Of a stretch of DNA of 64,000 nt, positions 1-9,055 are shown piece after piece (position 1 is the stretch's first letter; the number at the start of each line of letters is the position of its first letter). The notes under the pieces were generated by a model. That model was not told the origin of the DNA. It saw nothing but the letters and a program-made list of their open reading frames with translations, and searched no databases. The stretch is from Diphasiastrum complanatum (taxonomy: Eukaryota; Streptophyta; Lycopodiopsida; Lycopodiales; Lycopodiaceae), in contig CM055113.1 in NCBI GenBank assembly GCA_029204225.1, positions 7,841,852 to 7,905,851 on the forward strand, in the 5' to 3' direction. The position numbers and the translations under genes are program-made.

Positions 1-847
1 AGATACATTTTTATGGCACACATCTATTACGGCTGGACGCTACGGGCATACCTATCCTTCCAGCATACCTTACACAGCCGCTCTCTTTTGATCTGAGATA
101 CCGTATAGGACAACTTAGAGTCTCTTCTCACCAACTTGCTATCGAGACAGGTAGATACACAGACACTCCCAGATTGCAGAGGATATGTCAGCTTTGCTCT
201 CTTCAGGAGGTGGAGGATGAGTTTCACTCATCTTTCGTTGTCCAGAATATTAGAAGATCAAAGGACGATACCATTGTTTATACAGAGATACTCCTCTCAC
301 GCTGAGATCCTTCCTCGAGTATCCAGACCCCATATGTGTAGGTCTTCTTTTGAGAGAGATGTACACTCTACGAGCTTCACTTATACTTACGCTTTCAGAT
401 ACAGATCATGGTCAGGCTCATATTACCGAGTTCTTCCAGAAGCAAGACAGAGAGGATATTTCAGTTGAGGATTTTGAAGTCCCCGTTCGAAGATCCAAGA
501 CACAGAGAGTTTCACATGCTTCTGCTAGATTCAGTACTACCAGGACTTCACGTGCTTCCCACCAGCCTACATCACGCTCCAATACTACCATCCCTCGTTA
601 TTTTCAGCTCGCTCGTAGCTAGTCTCCTCCGCAGAGTAGGTGGTTAAGCTCTTGCATTGTACTCTCGTAAGCTGGTGGTCAAGCTTTGATACTTTTTTTT
701 AGAGATAGAGAGATAGATATACTAGTTCTGTTCTTTTCAATAGTAAATAAGTCCGTATGCGGACAATGCTCCTCACGCTTGTACTCCCTTTTTTGTCTTA
801 TGTATCTTTGGGTACCAAAAGACGTTAATAATAATAATTCTAATTCT

Positions 848-850
<3 letters not shown>
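1..850 (+). mobile_element. LINE fragment: ORF2 C-terminus plus 3' UTR
   Basis: The sense strand encodes the C-terminal part of a LINE ORF2 in several shifted frames. The zinc-knuckle stretch (RICQLCSLQEVEDEFH) lies near 178-235. A serine/arginine-rich tail follows and stops at about 622. The rest is 3' UTR with two family hairpins: 751-764 (GTCCG/CGGAC) and 802-815 (GTATC-TTTG-GGTAC), then GACGTTAATAATAAT leading into a TC tract. The left end lies outside the window. Frameshifts make it a dead copy. It is the first of several + strand copies; the next 16 kb carries the same family on the - strand. Confidence 0.8.
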
Positions 851-922
<72 letters not shown>

Positions 923-930
923 GCGCGCGC
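851..930 (+). repeat. compound microsatellite tail (TC)n-(AC)n-(GC)n
   Basis: TC repeats run 851-878, AC repeats 879-920 and GC repeats 921-930. They follow the 3' end of the LINE copy with no poly(A). The LINE at 56992-57723 also ends in TC followed by AC, so compound tails recur. Confidence 0.95.
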
Positions 931-1014
931 ATATGTGCTCTCCATCACTCATGAGTCACTAGCAAAATGAAATTTGGGACTCCTCGCTGCTCGGGCCTCG
1001 GGCCTATTCAATTT

Positions 1015-1080
1015 TTTTTTTCCAGAGTCTAGCCGATTTGACGATTCAAATCGGAATTGCGATTCAAATTGAATGTGAAA
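1015..1080. repeat. short palindromes, possible transposon end
   Basis: A T-rich run is followed by nested inverted repeats of the type CGATTTGA/TCAAATCG. The style resembles the palindrome clusters at the hAT ends elsewhere in this window, but no partner end or target duplication was found. Function unassigned. Confidence 0.3.
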
Positions 1081-1099
1081 CACTAAAAACGGTATGATG

Positions 1100-1512
1100 C
1101 GGGATACAACGTTATCCCCGGATCATGTGGCACAACATGTTGATTTGGAGGTGGGAACTACTGGCCCGATCAGATAAAATGATACCCCTGCACCAAGTTT
1201 CTGCAACATGCATGATTGTTGGAATGACCAATGTGTTGAATAAGTGGCATCTACTCTCACTATTTTTGATATGCCTACGAAAGCACAATCTCACAAGGTT
1301 AACCAAGGAAGCTTGTCCCTTCCCCAACCTTACTAAGATTGTTGACCTAAACTTGGAAATCAGGTGTAAGATTACAACCCCAAGGTAGGTATACGAATGG
1401 ACAATCTCCACTGGCCTCCCATCTTGAGTGCATGAGTGTCTTTGTGCGTAAGCTTTGTTGGTGTTGAAGACAATGATTTTGGTCTTCAAGATATTAACTT
1501 CCAACTCCACAT
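1100..1512 (-). mobile_element. LINE fragment: end of reverse transcriptase region
   Basis: The - strand reads 132 residues (1510 to 1112) homologous to the region just after the RT palm in neighbouring copies: KTKIIVFNT, SYTYLGVV, AETWC and LQINMLCHMIRG. It is truncated at both ends. Its upstream boundary falls in a degenerate CT-rich stretch (about 1513-1533) that is the decayed tail of the preceding copy, so it is the last car of the - strand LINE train. Confidence 0.75.
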
Positions 1513-2201
1513 TCCACAGAGGGAGAAAGAAAACTTTGTTGTCCTTGAATGCTAAAAAGCATATAAGACCAAATCGTACATGTCAAGTGTGATAGTCTAT
1601 GTAGGAGCATGGAAAACATGTCTTTAAAAAACAAAGACTCAAAAAGAAACTAGTCTCTAAAAGCATCTAAGTGAGTTCTAAAAGAAACTTAATGAACTCT
1701 AAGTGAAAACTAGAAAAACTCTAATAAGTGAGTAGATACCATAAAGGATATCGTGATAAAATGATATACTAGTCAATGTCATGAGCTGTATTGGTAGAGC
1801 TGGATCTCTACTGAAGTAAGACGATAGATGCGCCTAATACTATGGATGATGCTGAAGATGATGGAGTCGTCTTCGAGGTCTCTGAACAACTTTCATGAGT
1901 AAACGTTGCCTTTGATCACCATGTCGATCATAGAATGGGATATCAGACTCATCATGGAATGTATCACTCTCAGTGTATGCTCTAGAACGTCTCCTCGAGA
2001 AAAAAGAGGTAATCTGGGATTGGGAGCCTATATCCCCAAGGGGTCGTGTTGGCATGTCTGTCGACGTAGAAGAAACATCTCATGTATCATCAAAATGACA
2101 GAACATGGATTCAAATAGGAAATAAGAGAGCAAAGTGTGAATGGAGTATCGTAGAATAGGCAATGGTAACGCCCTGTGATCTCGTAAAATAAAGGAGGGT
2201 G

Positions 2202-2206
<5 letters not shown>
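1513..2206 (-). mobile_element. 5'-truncated LINE: ORF2 tail plus 3' UTR
   Basis: Reading on the - strand, the copy begins at the (TC)n tract and enters ORF2 just after the zinc knuckle (FYEITGRYHCLF), then the R-rich tail (TSFFSRRRSR) and the 3' UTR. The 3' hairpin at 1549-1562 is ATGCT-TTTT-AGCAT, a compensated variant of the ATGCC-TTTT-GGCAT form in other copies. The tail has decayed to AACAAAGTTTTCTTTCTCCCTCT. Confidence 0.78.

Positions 2207-2280
<74 letters not shown>
2207..2280. repeat. (GA)n microsatellite at LINE-LINE junction
   Basis: About 70 bp of near-pure GA on the + strand, (TC)n in LINE sense. It is at once the 3' tail of the ORF1-only LINE at 2281-3577 and the upstream border of the truncated copy at 1513-2206. 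Confidence 0.97.
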
Positions 2281-2282
<2 letters not shown>

Positions 2283-3574
2283 TTTATTAACGTCTTTTCC
2301 ATGTCGAAAGGCGTATAAGACGAACAAGTACATCAGACAAGATGGAAACAAGACGGATCAGTGCCGTCAAAACAATCTAACTAAAAAACCAAACTAACTA
2401 AGAAGAGAGTGATATAGCCAAGATTATAGGGTACGTGTGCCACTTACATGCTCAACTGAACATCTCTTCATTTCTCTAACTCAGACTCTATCTCAAAATT
2501 AAGACTCCCATTAACTATAGGCTTACGATCCACAAATCTGAGAATGTCGTCACGATAGATGAGCCGTTTGCCAGTTGATAGAGCTTCTTGTCTTTCCTTC
2601 TTACGTTCTTGGACTTGGATGAAAGTAAGATCTTTGTCCAAATAGATTTTGGTATCACGTAATTTAGATCGTTTCCCTAAAACTTTGCGCCGGTGAGACA
2701 CTGACGTGAAGCGGATGACAAAGAGTATCTGGGGCCTTCTTAGGTCGCCAGGCAGTTTCCATACCTTTGCTATGGTGCTGAAGATTTTTTTCCAAAAACT
2801 TTTCGCTTCTTCAACAACATTTTGGGAGTTCCGAATACCTCTAACACGAACATTGAGAGCTTTGTGTTCCCGCAGACGACCCTCAGTGAACATGGCTGAG
2901 ATAAACGAAGGTGATGGCGAAGGTGGAGAGATAACTATAGACGAGCCTTTAACTACATCTGCCCATGATTGGACAGCCGTATGGTGCTGTTCCACCTGAC
3001 TTTTGAGCTGCTGAATTTTAGCTGAAGTAGCGATTTGGGAAGAAGTTTCACTTTTGATAACTGCAACTTCGTTCTTGAGTGCTTCAATGGAAATGTCTAG
3101 CTTCTGAAGGTGCGATTGCACAACGAGAAGCAGAGAATCATGGGAAAGAAGTCTCTCCCTGTGATTGTTCAGGTATTCAAATAGACGGAGTTGATCCTCA
3201 TGAAGAAGATTGACTAAGGTATATGTGGAGAGAGAAGCAGATGCTTTTGGAGTGTCTGGAGTCAAGGGAATAGCTACAGCAGTTTCATTGTTGGGAATAG
3301 GATTTGATGGAGAGATAAGAATTGCAACGGGCATAGAAGTAGAAGGAGAAATTGGATCTGCAATGATGGAAACTGAAGATGGATCAGGAGTAAGGAGAAC
3401 ACCTTTGCGACGAGGCATTTTGCAGATCTGAGGGATAGGCAAGCAAGATCAGCATCAGAGTTGGACAGGCGAGACAGGCAGCCGCAATGGAGCAGGAGGC
3501 ACCATCTGCGATGGACAGATCAGTGATGGGTAGGGGGGACAGGCAGCGACGATGGATCAGGCGCCAACAGCCGC

Positions 3575-3577
<3 letters not shown>
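2281..3577 (-). mobile_element. ORF1-only LINE derivative (half-LINE)
   Basis: In - strand order this unit has a 5' leader that starts at the (TC)n tract, an intact ORF1 and a 3' UTR, with no ORF2 between. About 100 bp after the ORF1 stop comes the family 3' UTR with hairpin 1 at 2352-2368 (GACGG-CACTGAT-CCGTC), hairpin 2 at 2301-2314 (ACGCC-TTTC-GACAT) and GTTAATAAAGC running into (TC)n. A second unit with the same layout and 3' UTR subtype lies at 56992-57723. The layout parallels mammalian HAL1 (half-L1) elements; that comparison is inference from organisation only. Confidence 0.75.
2468..3442 (-). CDS. LINE ORF1 protein (L1 ORF1p-like RNA-binding protein), intact
   Basis: An uninterrupted 324-residue frame; a second possible start (MPRRKGV) lies 8 codons in. 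Residues ~1-75 are Pro/Ser/Thr-rich. Residues ~80-165 are a predicted coiled coil (LRLFEYLNNH through KIQQLKSQVEQHH) ending in SWADVVKG. Residues ~195-260 hold an RRM-like segment (LNVRVRGI, then LFVIRFTSV). Residues ~270-315 match the ORF1 C-terminal domain (YLDKDLTFIQVQERKK, RLIYRDDILRFVD). L1-type ORF1p proteins form coiled-coil trimers that bind the element RNA. No CCHC knuckle is present, unlike the ORF1 of typical plant L1 elements. It is the only uninterrupted ORF1 here; those beside ORF2 are broken. Whether it is expressed is unknown. Confidence 0.72.
   Translation of the reverse strand: MPIPQICKMPRRKGVLLTPDPSSVSIIADPISPSTSMPVAILISPSNPIPNNETAVAIPLTPDTPKASASLSTYTLVNLLHEDQLRLFEYLNNHRERLLSHDSLLLVVQSHLQKLDISIEALKNEVAVIKSETSSQIATSAKIQQLKSQVEQHHTAVQSWADVVKGSSIVISPPSPSPSFISAMFTEGRLREHKALNVRVRGIRNSQNVVEEAKSFWKKIFSTIAKVWKLPGDLRRPQILFVIRFTSVSHRRKVLGKRSKLRDTKIYLDKDLTFIQVQERKKERQEALSTGKRLIYRDDILRFVDRKPIVNGSLNFEIESELEK

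Positions 3578-3625
<48 letters not shown>
3578..3625. repeat. (GA)n microsatellite at LINE-LINE junction
   Basis: About 47 bp of GA. In LINE sense it is the (TC)n tail of the copy at 3626-4286, followed directly by the 5' leader of the ORF1-only element. Confidence 0.97.
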
Positions 3626-3629
<4 letters not shown>

Positions 3630-4284
3630 TTTATTAATGTCTTTTCCATTCCAAAAGGCATATAAGACTAATGAAGTACATGTCAAGTGTGTGGTAACCA
3701 TGGGAGTGTATAAAACATCTCCAAAACTGTAATAAAGAAAACATCTAGTACAAACTAAAATAGACACGTATGCGAGAGTGTGTCTGTGTATCTATGTCAA
3801 GATGTCAAGACACTGCTGTGTTGCTGCTGCTGTAAAAGGATGTAATGTGAGCCACAACATGAGAAGGCACTGGCGTAGGATGTCTGGTGATCCTGGTAGT
3901 AACGTGATGGTGGGAAGTACACTATCTCTGATCTCTATGAGCATGCGAGCAGCTATCATCCTCGTCGTCGTCATAACCCTCATCCTCAGGCACTAAATCA
4001 CGCGATCTCCGCCTAGTAAAGAATGAAGTAATCAATGGTTGTGAGGTAAAATGCTGGGGTGGCTCGTATAAATCTCTCCGTAGGATGAACATCTCGCATA
4101 CCATCAGAACACACATCGTGGGTCCTCATAGGCGATGAGAGAGCGTAGAGTGGTAGGCATGTCTCGAAACAGGCAAAGATATCGCCCTCTGATCTCATAG
4201 TATACAGGGGATCTAAAGATAAAGTGCTCCTCAGACTCCACCTCCTAGAGAGCATAATTGGCAAATCTGCTCCTGTCTAGGGGG

Positions 4285-4286
<2 letters not shown>
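3626..4286 (-). mobile_element. 5'-truncated LINE starting at the zinc knuckle
   Basis: The copy begins a few codons before the zinc knuckle (EQICQLC) immediately after (TC)n. It continues through the ORF2 tail (TSFFTRRRSRDLVPEDE) and the 3' UTR. Hairpin 2 at 3648-3661 is ATGCC-TTTT-GGAAT, followed by GACATTAATAAAGTTAT(CT)n. The copy at 7791-8484 has the same truncation point and close sequence identity, but this one lacks a stretch of about 60 bp that the other carries at 8043-8102. Confidence 0.8.
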
Positions 4287-4357
<71 letters not shown>

Positions 4358-4376
4358 GAATAGAATAGAATAGAAT
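4287..4376. repeat. (GA)n plus (ATAGA)n LINE tail
   Basis: GA repeats (4287-4354) followed by four ATAGA units. In LINE sense the tail reads ATTAATATATTC, (TATTC)n, then (TC)n. This pentamer-plus-dinucleotide tail marks one subfamily and recurs at 8834-8868; a shorter version occurs at 13609-13706. Confidence 0.95.
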
Positions 4377-7300
4377 ATATTAATGTCTTTCGGGTGCCCT
4401 TGGGCACATAAGACAAAGAAAAAGTACATCAGAAAGGAGCGTTGTCCATGTTGGACTTATTTCTATCTGCTAAAGCTAAAAACAGAATAAACTGGAAATA
4501 AAACCAAAGCTTAACCTCCAGCTATGGTGAGGGTACAAAAGCAGTAGCTTAACCACCAGCTACGCGGAGGAGTACAACTCACTAACCGAAAGAGAAAAAC
4601 TGTGTGATCTGGTGTGAGGCACACGGTGGCCTCTGATGACGAACTCTGGACGGTCAAGGAAGATGCTGGAGCTTCGGTCGTCGAGCTAGAATGTCAATCT
4701 CACGGTCCGAAATATCATCCTTAACTCTTTCTGAAAGAAAAGTGTAATATGTGGCTGGCTGTGGTCAACATCCTGATCATCTGACAAAAGAGAAGATCTC
4801 AAAGAGAACATCTCTCGTAATAGCAAACCAACACGTCTCGCATCTAGATAGGCAAAGAAGGAATCAAGTGTGAGTGGAATGTCCCGATAGAGACAATGGT
4901 ATCTGCCTCTGATCTCATCGTAAGCTGGACATCTAAAAATAAAGTGAAACTCATCCTCAACTGCCTGTAGTGTACAACACTAACAGATTCGTAAGGGTCG
5001 TGGTGTGTCTATGTATGTGCCTCTCTCAATAGCGAGCTGATGAGAAGAGACCCGAAGCTGACCAATGGTAGCGCAGGCCAAAAGACAGCACCTGAGAGAG
5101 ATAACTCTGTCTGACGGGAAGCCCTGAAGCAAGGTGAAGCAAGTGAGTATGATAGAACTGAAGCTTAACCCGTGATGGATCCAGGTGAGACCAGACAGTG
5201 TGTATGTATGCTCTGTAGATCTGTCAGCGAATGAACGTATGAGTCCCATTTGGGAGGTCAGACATAGACAATCCCCAACTATGTAGAAAGTCCGAAGCAT
5301 ACTGAAACCATGAAGACTTAGCCCGCTGCCCAGCCAAGTGCGAGAGGATGTAAAAGTTGCTACCACGTATATGGAGGAATCAAGCTCTGAGATTCTGTGA
5401 ATGAATGTGATAATCTTGAAAATAGCCTCGACAAGTAGTGGAGGAGAAGCAAACTCCGCCAGAATAATCTCATGAGGAACGGACTGCTTGGCCCGAATCA
5501 TCCCGCTAAGCATGTGAATCTGTAAACGCGAGATATCACTCCAAGTATCTCTAGATAAGCCTGGGCACCATGTCTCTGCTGAGTATAGTGCCACTGGAGA
5601 AACAGTCAAAGAAAAGAGGCGATATTGTGTGTCTGGATCGTGCACATAATAAGTAGAGGAAAACCTCTCCATCTGAACAAGAGCAGAGCGCCCCTTGCGG
5701 AGCCTAGCCAATGCAGCTGGTCGAAACGAAAGCAATGGGCCAGAAAAGAGAACACCCAGGTATGTGTAAGACGCTACTATCTCTAGAGGCTGTCCATAGT
5801 ACATAGTATCTCTCATATGCTGCCTGTTGGTGTTAAACACCATAACCTTAGTCTTTCCAATGTTCACCATTAGCCCCCATATCTGACAGAAAGTATACAA
5901 AGCATCCAGATGTCGCTGAAGTCCTGTAGCTGAACTAGATAGTAAAACCACATCATCTGCATAAAGAAGGATGGGGATAACAATATCTGCTAAAGGACAG
6001 CCATCCCCCCCTTCTTCCCGAATAATACGCTGAAGGTCGTCAATGTACAAAGCAAAAAGGGTGGGTGATAAAGGACATCCCTGCTTTACTCTGACTGTAC
6101 TATGAATATATGAAGACCATCCATCTCCATCACAAAATCTGGCCAAAACTCTCTCATATAATGTGAGTATAGCAGCAATGATCTCCTGTGAGAAACCAAG
6201 GGATGCCAGACGCTGGAGCAGCAAGTGTCGCGGAACTAAATCAAATGCTTTGCGGAAGTCCACAAAACAGCAATAGACTCTCTGTTTCTTGAACTTCGCG
6301 GCCTCAATGATACATCTCAGTATGAATATCTGGTCTGCTGTGGAGTAGCCTGCTCTAAAACCTGCCTGTCCCATAAACATATAACTCTTCTGTCTCTGCA
6401 TGAGCGCTGATGATAGACTGCATAACCAAACCATAGAGCTTAGTCATAGTGTGGCTGATCATAATAGTTCGATAGTTGTCTACATTCAGAGGACCACCAG
6501 CCTTAAGTATAGGGTGCAAAAGGTTAGTACACCAAGGTGTGGGAAGGCCAAAAATAACAGATTGGTTAAAAACGTAGGAGATGTATGGAGCAACAATATG
6601 GGCGATAGGTTTTAGAAAGTCCATACTTAGAGAGTCAACATCAATGGCTTTATGGTTTTGGCCATTTTTTATGGCGTTTTCAATCATGGACGGAGTGAAA
6701 AGGGTGAATTCTGAAGGTCAGGGTGAGAGAGAGATGGAAGGAGAGTCAACTGTATAAAGTTTTGCAGCATAGTCAATCCACGATTCAATGGCAATAGGAG
6801 CTGGCATACATGAGTTTTTAGAAAACATCTTCCAAAAGAAGGTGGAAGAAGAAGAGTCCAAAAATCGATGAGTTTTTGTGCCAGAGATTGAAAGTACATG
6901 GTTTGCTTCTGCAAAGTCATCCTACGGTATTCTCTTTGTTTAGATGCTAAGGTGTCGGGAGAATGATTTTGAGCATAAACAACCTGCTTGTGTAGAGAGA
7001 GGCACTCATCATCATACCATCTATTGTAAGTGCGTTTATAAGATGAGAAAGTTTTGGAAGGATAAGCAGTATTGGCTGAGCAAAGAAGCGACTGAGATAA
7101 AAAGGCGGCTTGCTGGTCCACTGAAGATGAGAAGGGAAAATCGTCGAGCATTGTGGCCAAAGAGGAAGTGTAAGTAGGAAGACCAATTGGAGAGAAAGAA
7201 CGACGATGGTGGCGTGTGGAATGTGGAGTCGTAACAGTACCAAGAGTAGCATGGCCAAGAGACAGGAGCAATAGAGAGTGATAAGAGATGGTAGGGTGCA

Positions 7301-7724
7301 TAATACGAAAAGTATGAAGAAACGGAATTAAGGTTGGTGTGCCAATGAAGTAGTCAACAACGCTGTGTCCACCACCGTGCAGATGGCAGGTAAAAACTGA
7401 TGATGATGGCCACCGAGAAAGGCCATTCAGAATGGCTAAAGAGTGAGCTTCTGCAAGTCCAATCAACTGTTCTCCAAAGTGTGTAGCTGGGGTATTAGCA
7501 TCCTGAGAGGTCTTGTCCAAACCCACATCCAAAACCTGAATATGGAGGAAATCACTATCTGCATGAAGCTCTGTTTGCTGGGTGTTGGTGCGAGCGTTAA
7601 AATCACCTGCTAATAAAATAAGGCCCTGCTGTGCAAAGCTGGCTATATCATCTGAAAGAGCCTGGAAGGGGTCACCACCATAATCTGCAAAAGCTGATGT
7701 CTGAGGTGCAAAATAACAAACTGC

Positions 7725-7726
<2 letters not shown>
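4355..7726 (-). mobile_element. LINE, 5'-truncated within the endonuclease
   Basis: In LINE sense the copy starts in the endonuclease (AVCYFAPQTSAF) directly after (TC)n and runs through RT, C-terminus and 3' UTR. Hairpin 1 is at 4444-4456 (GTCCA-ACA-TGGAC) and hairpin 2 at 4394-4407 (GTGCC-CAAG-GGCAC). It belongs to the subfamily with a (TATTC)n(TC)n tail. Both borders lie in (GA)n tracts and no host flank separates it from its neighbours. Confidence 0.88.
4585..7726 (-). pseudogene. LINE ORF2 (endonuclease-reverse transcriptase), broken
   Basis: Three overlapping frames (7726-6684, 6687-6355, 6434-4980) rebuild most of an ORF2. The endonuclease has GDFNAR, but the usual SDH triad is SYH (ISYHSLLLL), so this copy probably cannot nick DNA. 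NRWYDDECLSLHKQ precedes the RT. RT blocks seen are GQAGFRAGYSTADQIF, CFVDFRKAFDLVPRHLL, KQGCPLSPTLFALYIDDL and LLYADDVVLLS, with the catalytic YADD intact. The long frame stops at a TAG (4980-4982) inside the zinc knuckle, where related copies have CAG. The rest of the knuckle continues in frame beyond it. Confidence 0.88.

Positions 7727-7790
<64 letters not shown>
7727..7790. repeat. (GA)n microsatellite at LINE-LINE junction
   Basis: About 64 bp of GA joining the 3' tail of the copy at 7791-8484 (sense AATAAAGCTTTCTTT then (CT)n) to the truncated endonuclease start of the next copy. Confidence 0.97.
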
Positions 7791-7795
<5 letters not shown>

Positions 7796-8480
7796 AAGCT
7801 TTATTAATGTCTTTTCCATGCCAAAAGGCATATAAGACTAATGAAGTACATGTCAAGTGTGTGGTAAACATGGGAGTGTATAAAACATCTCCAAAACCGT
7901 AATAAAGAAAACATTTAGTACAAACTAAAATAGACACGTATGCGAGAGTGTGTCTGTGTATCTATGTCAAGATGTCAAGACTGTGCTGTGTTGCTGCTGC
8001 TGTAAAAGGATGTAATGTAAGCCACAACATGAGAAGGCACTGGAACTTGTCGGCGTCGTCTGTGAACATGAGCATGTGTAGTAGTACTTCTCTGCGTGGT
8101 AGTCTGGTGATCCTGGTAGTAACGTGATGGTGGGAAGTACACTATCTCTGATCTCTATGAGCATGCGAGCAGCTGTCATCCTCATCCTCAGGCACTAAAT
8201 CACGCGATCTCCGCCTAGTAAAGAATGAAGTATTCAATGGCTGTGAGGTAAAATGCTGGGGTGTCTCGTATAAATCTCTCCGTAGGATGAACATCTCGCG
8301 TACCATTAGAACGACACATCGTGGGTCCTCATAGGCGATGAGAGAGCGTAGGGTAGGCATGTCTCGAAACAGGCAATGATATTGCCCTTTGATCTCATAG
8401 TATACAGGGCATCTAAAGATAAAGTGCTCCTTAGACTCCACCTCCTGGAGAGCATAACTGGCAAATCTGCTCCTCTCTAG

Positions 8481-8484
<4 letters not shown>
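7791..8484 (-). mobile_element. 5'-truncated LINE starting at the zinc knuckle
   Basis: Starts a few codons before the knuckle (REEQICQLC) right after (TC)n and includes the knuckle (FIFRCPVYYEIKGQYHCLF), ORF2 tail and 3' UTR. Hairpin 2 at 7818-7831 is a perfect ATGCC-TTTT-GGCAT, followed by GACATTAATAAAGCTTTCTTT(CT)n. It shares its truncation point with the copy at 3626-4286, pointing to duplication or to a short mobile derivative. Confidence 0.82.

Positions 8485-8560
<76 letters not shown>
8485..8560. repeat. (GA)n microsatellite at LINE-LINE junction
   Basis: About 76 bp of pure GA between the 3' UTR fragment at 8561-8833 and the truncated copy at 7791-8484. Confidence 0.97.
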
Positions 8561-8564
<4 letters not shown>

Positions 8565-8833
8565 AAGCTTTATTAATGTGTTTCCCATACCAAAAGGCAT
8601 ATAAGACAAAAGAAGTACATGTCAAGTATGTGGTAACCATGAGAGCGTCTAAAACGTCTCCAAAGCTGTAATAAAGAAAAACATCTAGTTCAAACTAAGA
8701 TAAATACATAAATGAGAATGTCTCCTGTGCAGAGTAGTCATATGTATCCATGTCAAGATGTCAGGTCTGTGTTGACGTTGTAGAAGGATGTAATGCGAGC
8801 TGCAGCATGAGGAAGCGCTGGAGGCGTCATCTG
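8561..8833 (-). mobile_element. LINE 3'-UTR fragment
   Basis: About 270 bp, 3' UTR only. It starts after the short (TC)n tail of the next LINE upstream and ends with hairpin 2 at 8587-8600 (ATGCC-TTTT-GGTAT) and ACATTAATAAAGCTTTCTTT(CT)n. No coding sequence is left. Confidence 0.72.
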
Positions 8834-9055
8834 TGAGAGAGAGAGAATAGAATAGAATAGAATAGAATATATTAATGTCTATAGAGTGCCCTTGGGCACA
8901 TAAGACAAAGAAAAAGTAATCAGAAAGGAGCAGTGTCCATGTCGGACTTATTGCTATCAACTACAACTAAAAAAAACAGAGATAAACTGGAAATAAAAAC
9001 CAAAGCTTAACCTCCAGCTATGGTGAGGGTACAAGAGCAATAGCTTAACCACCAG

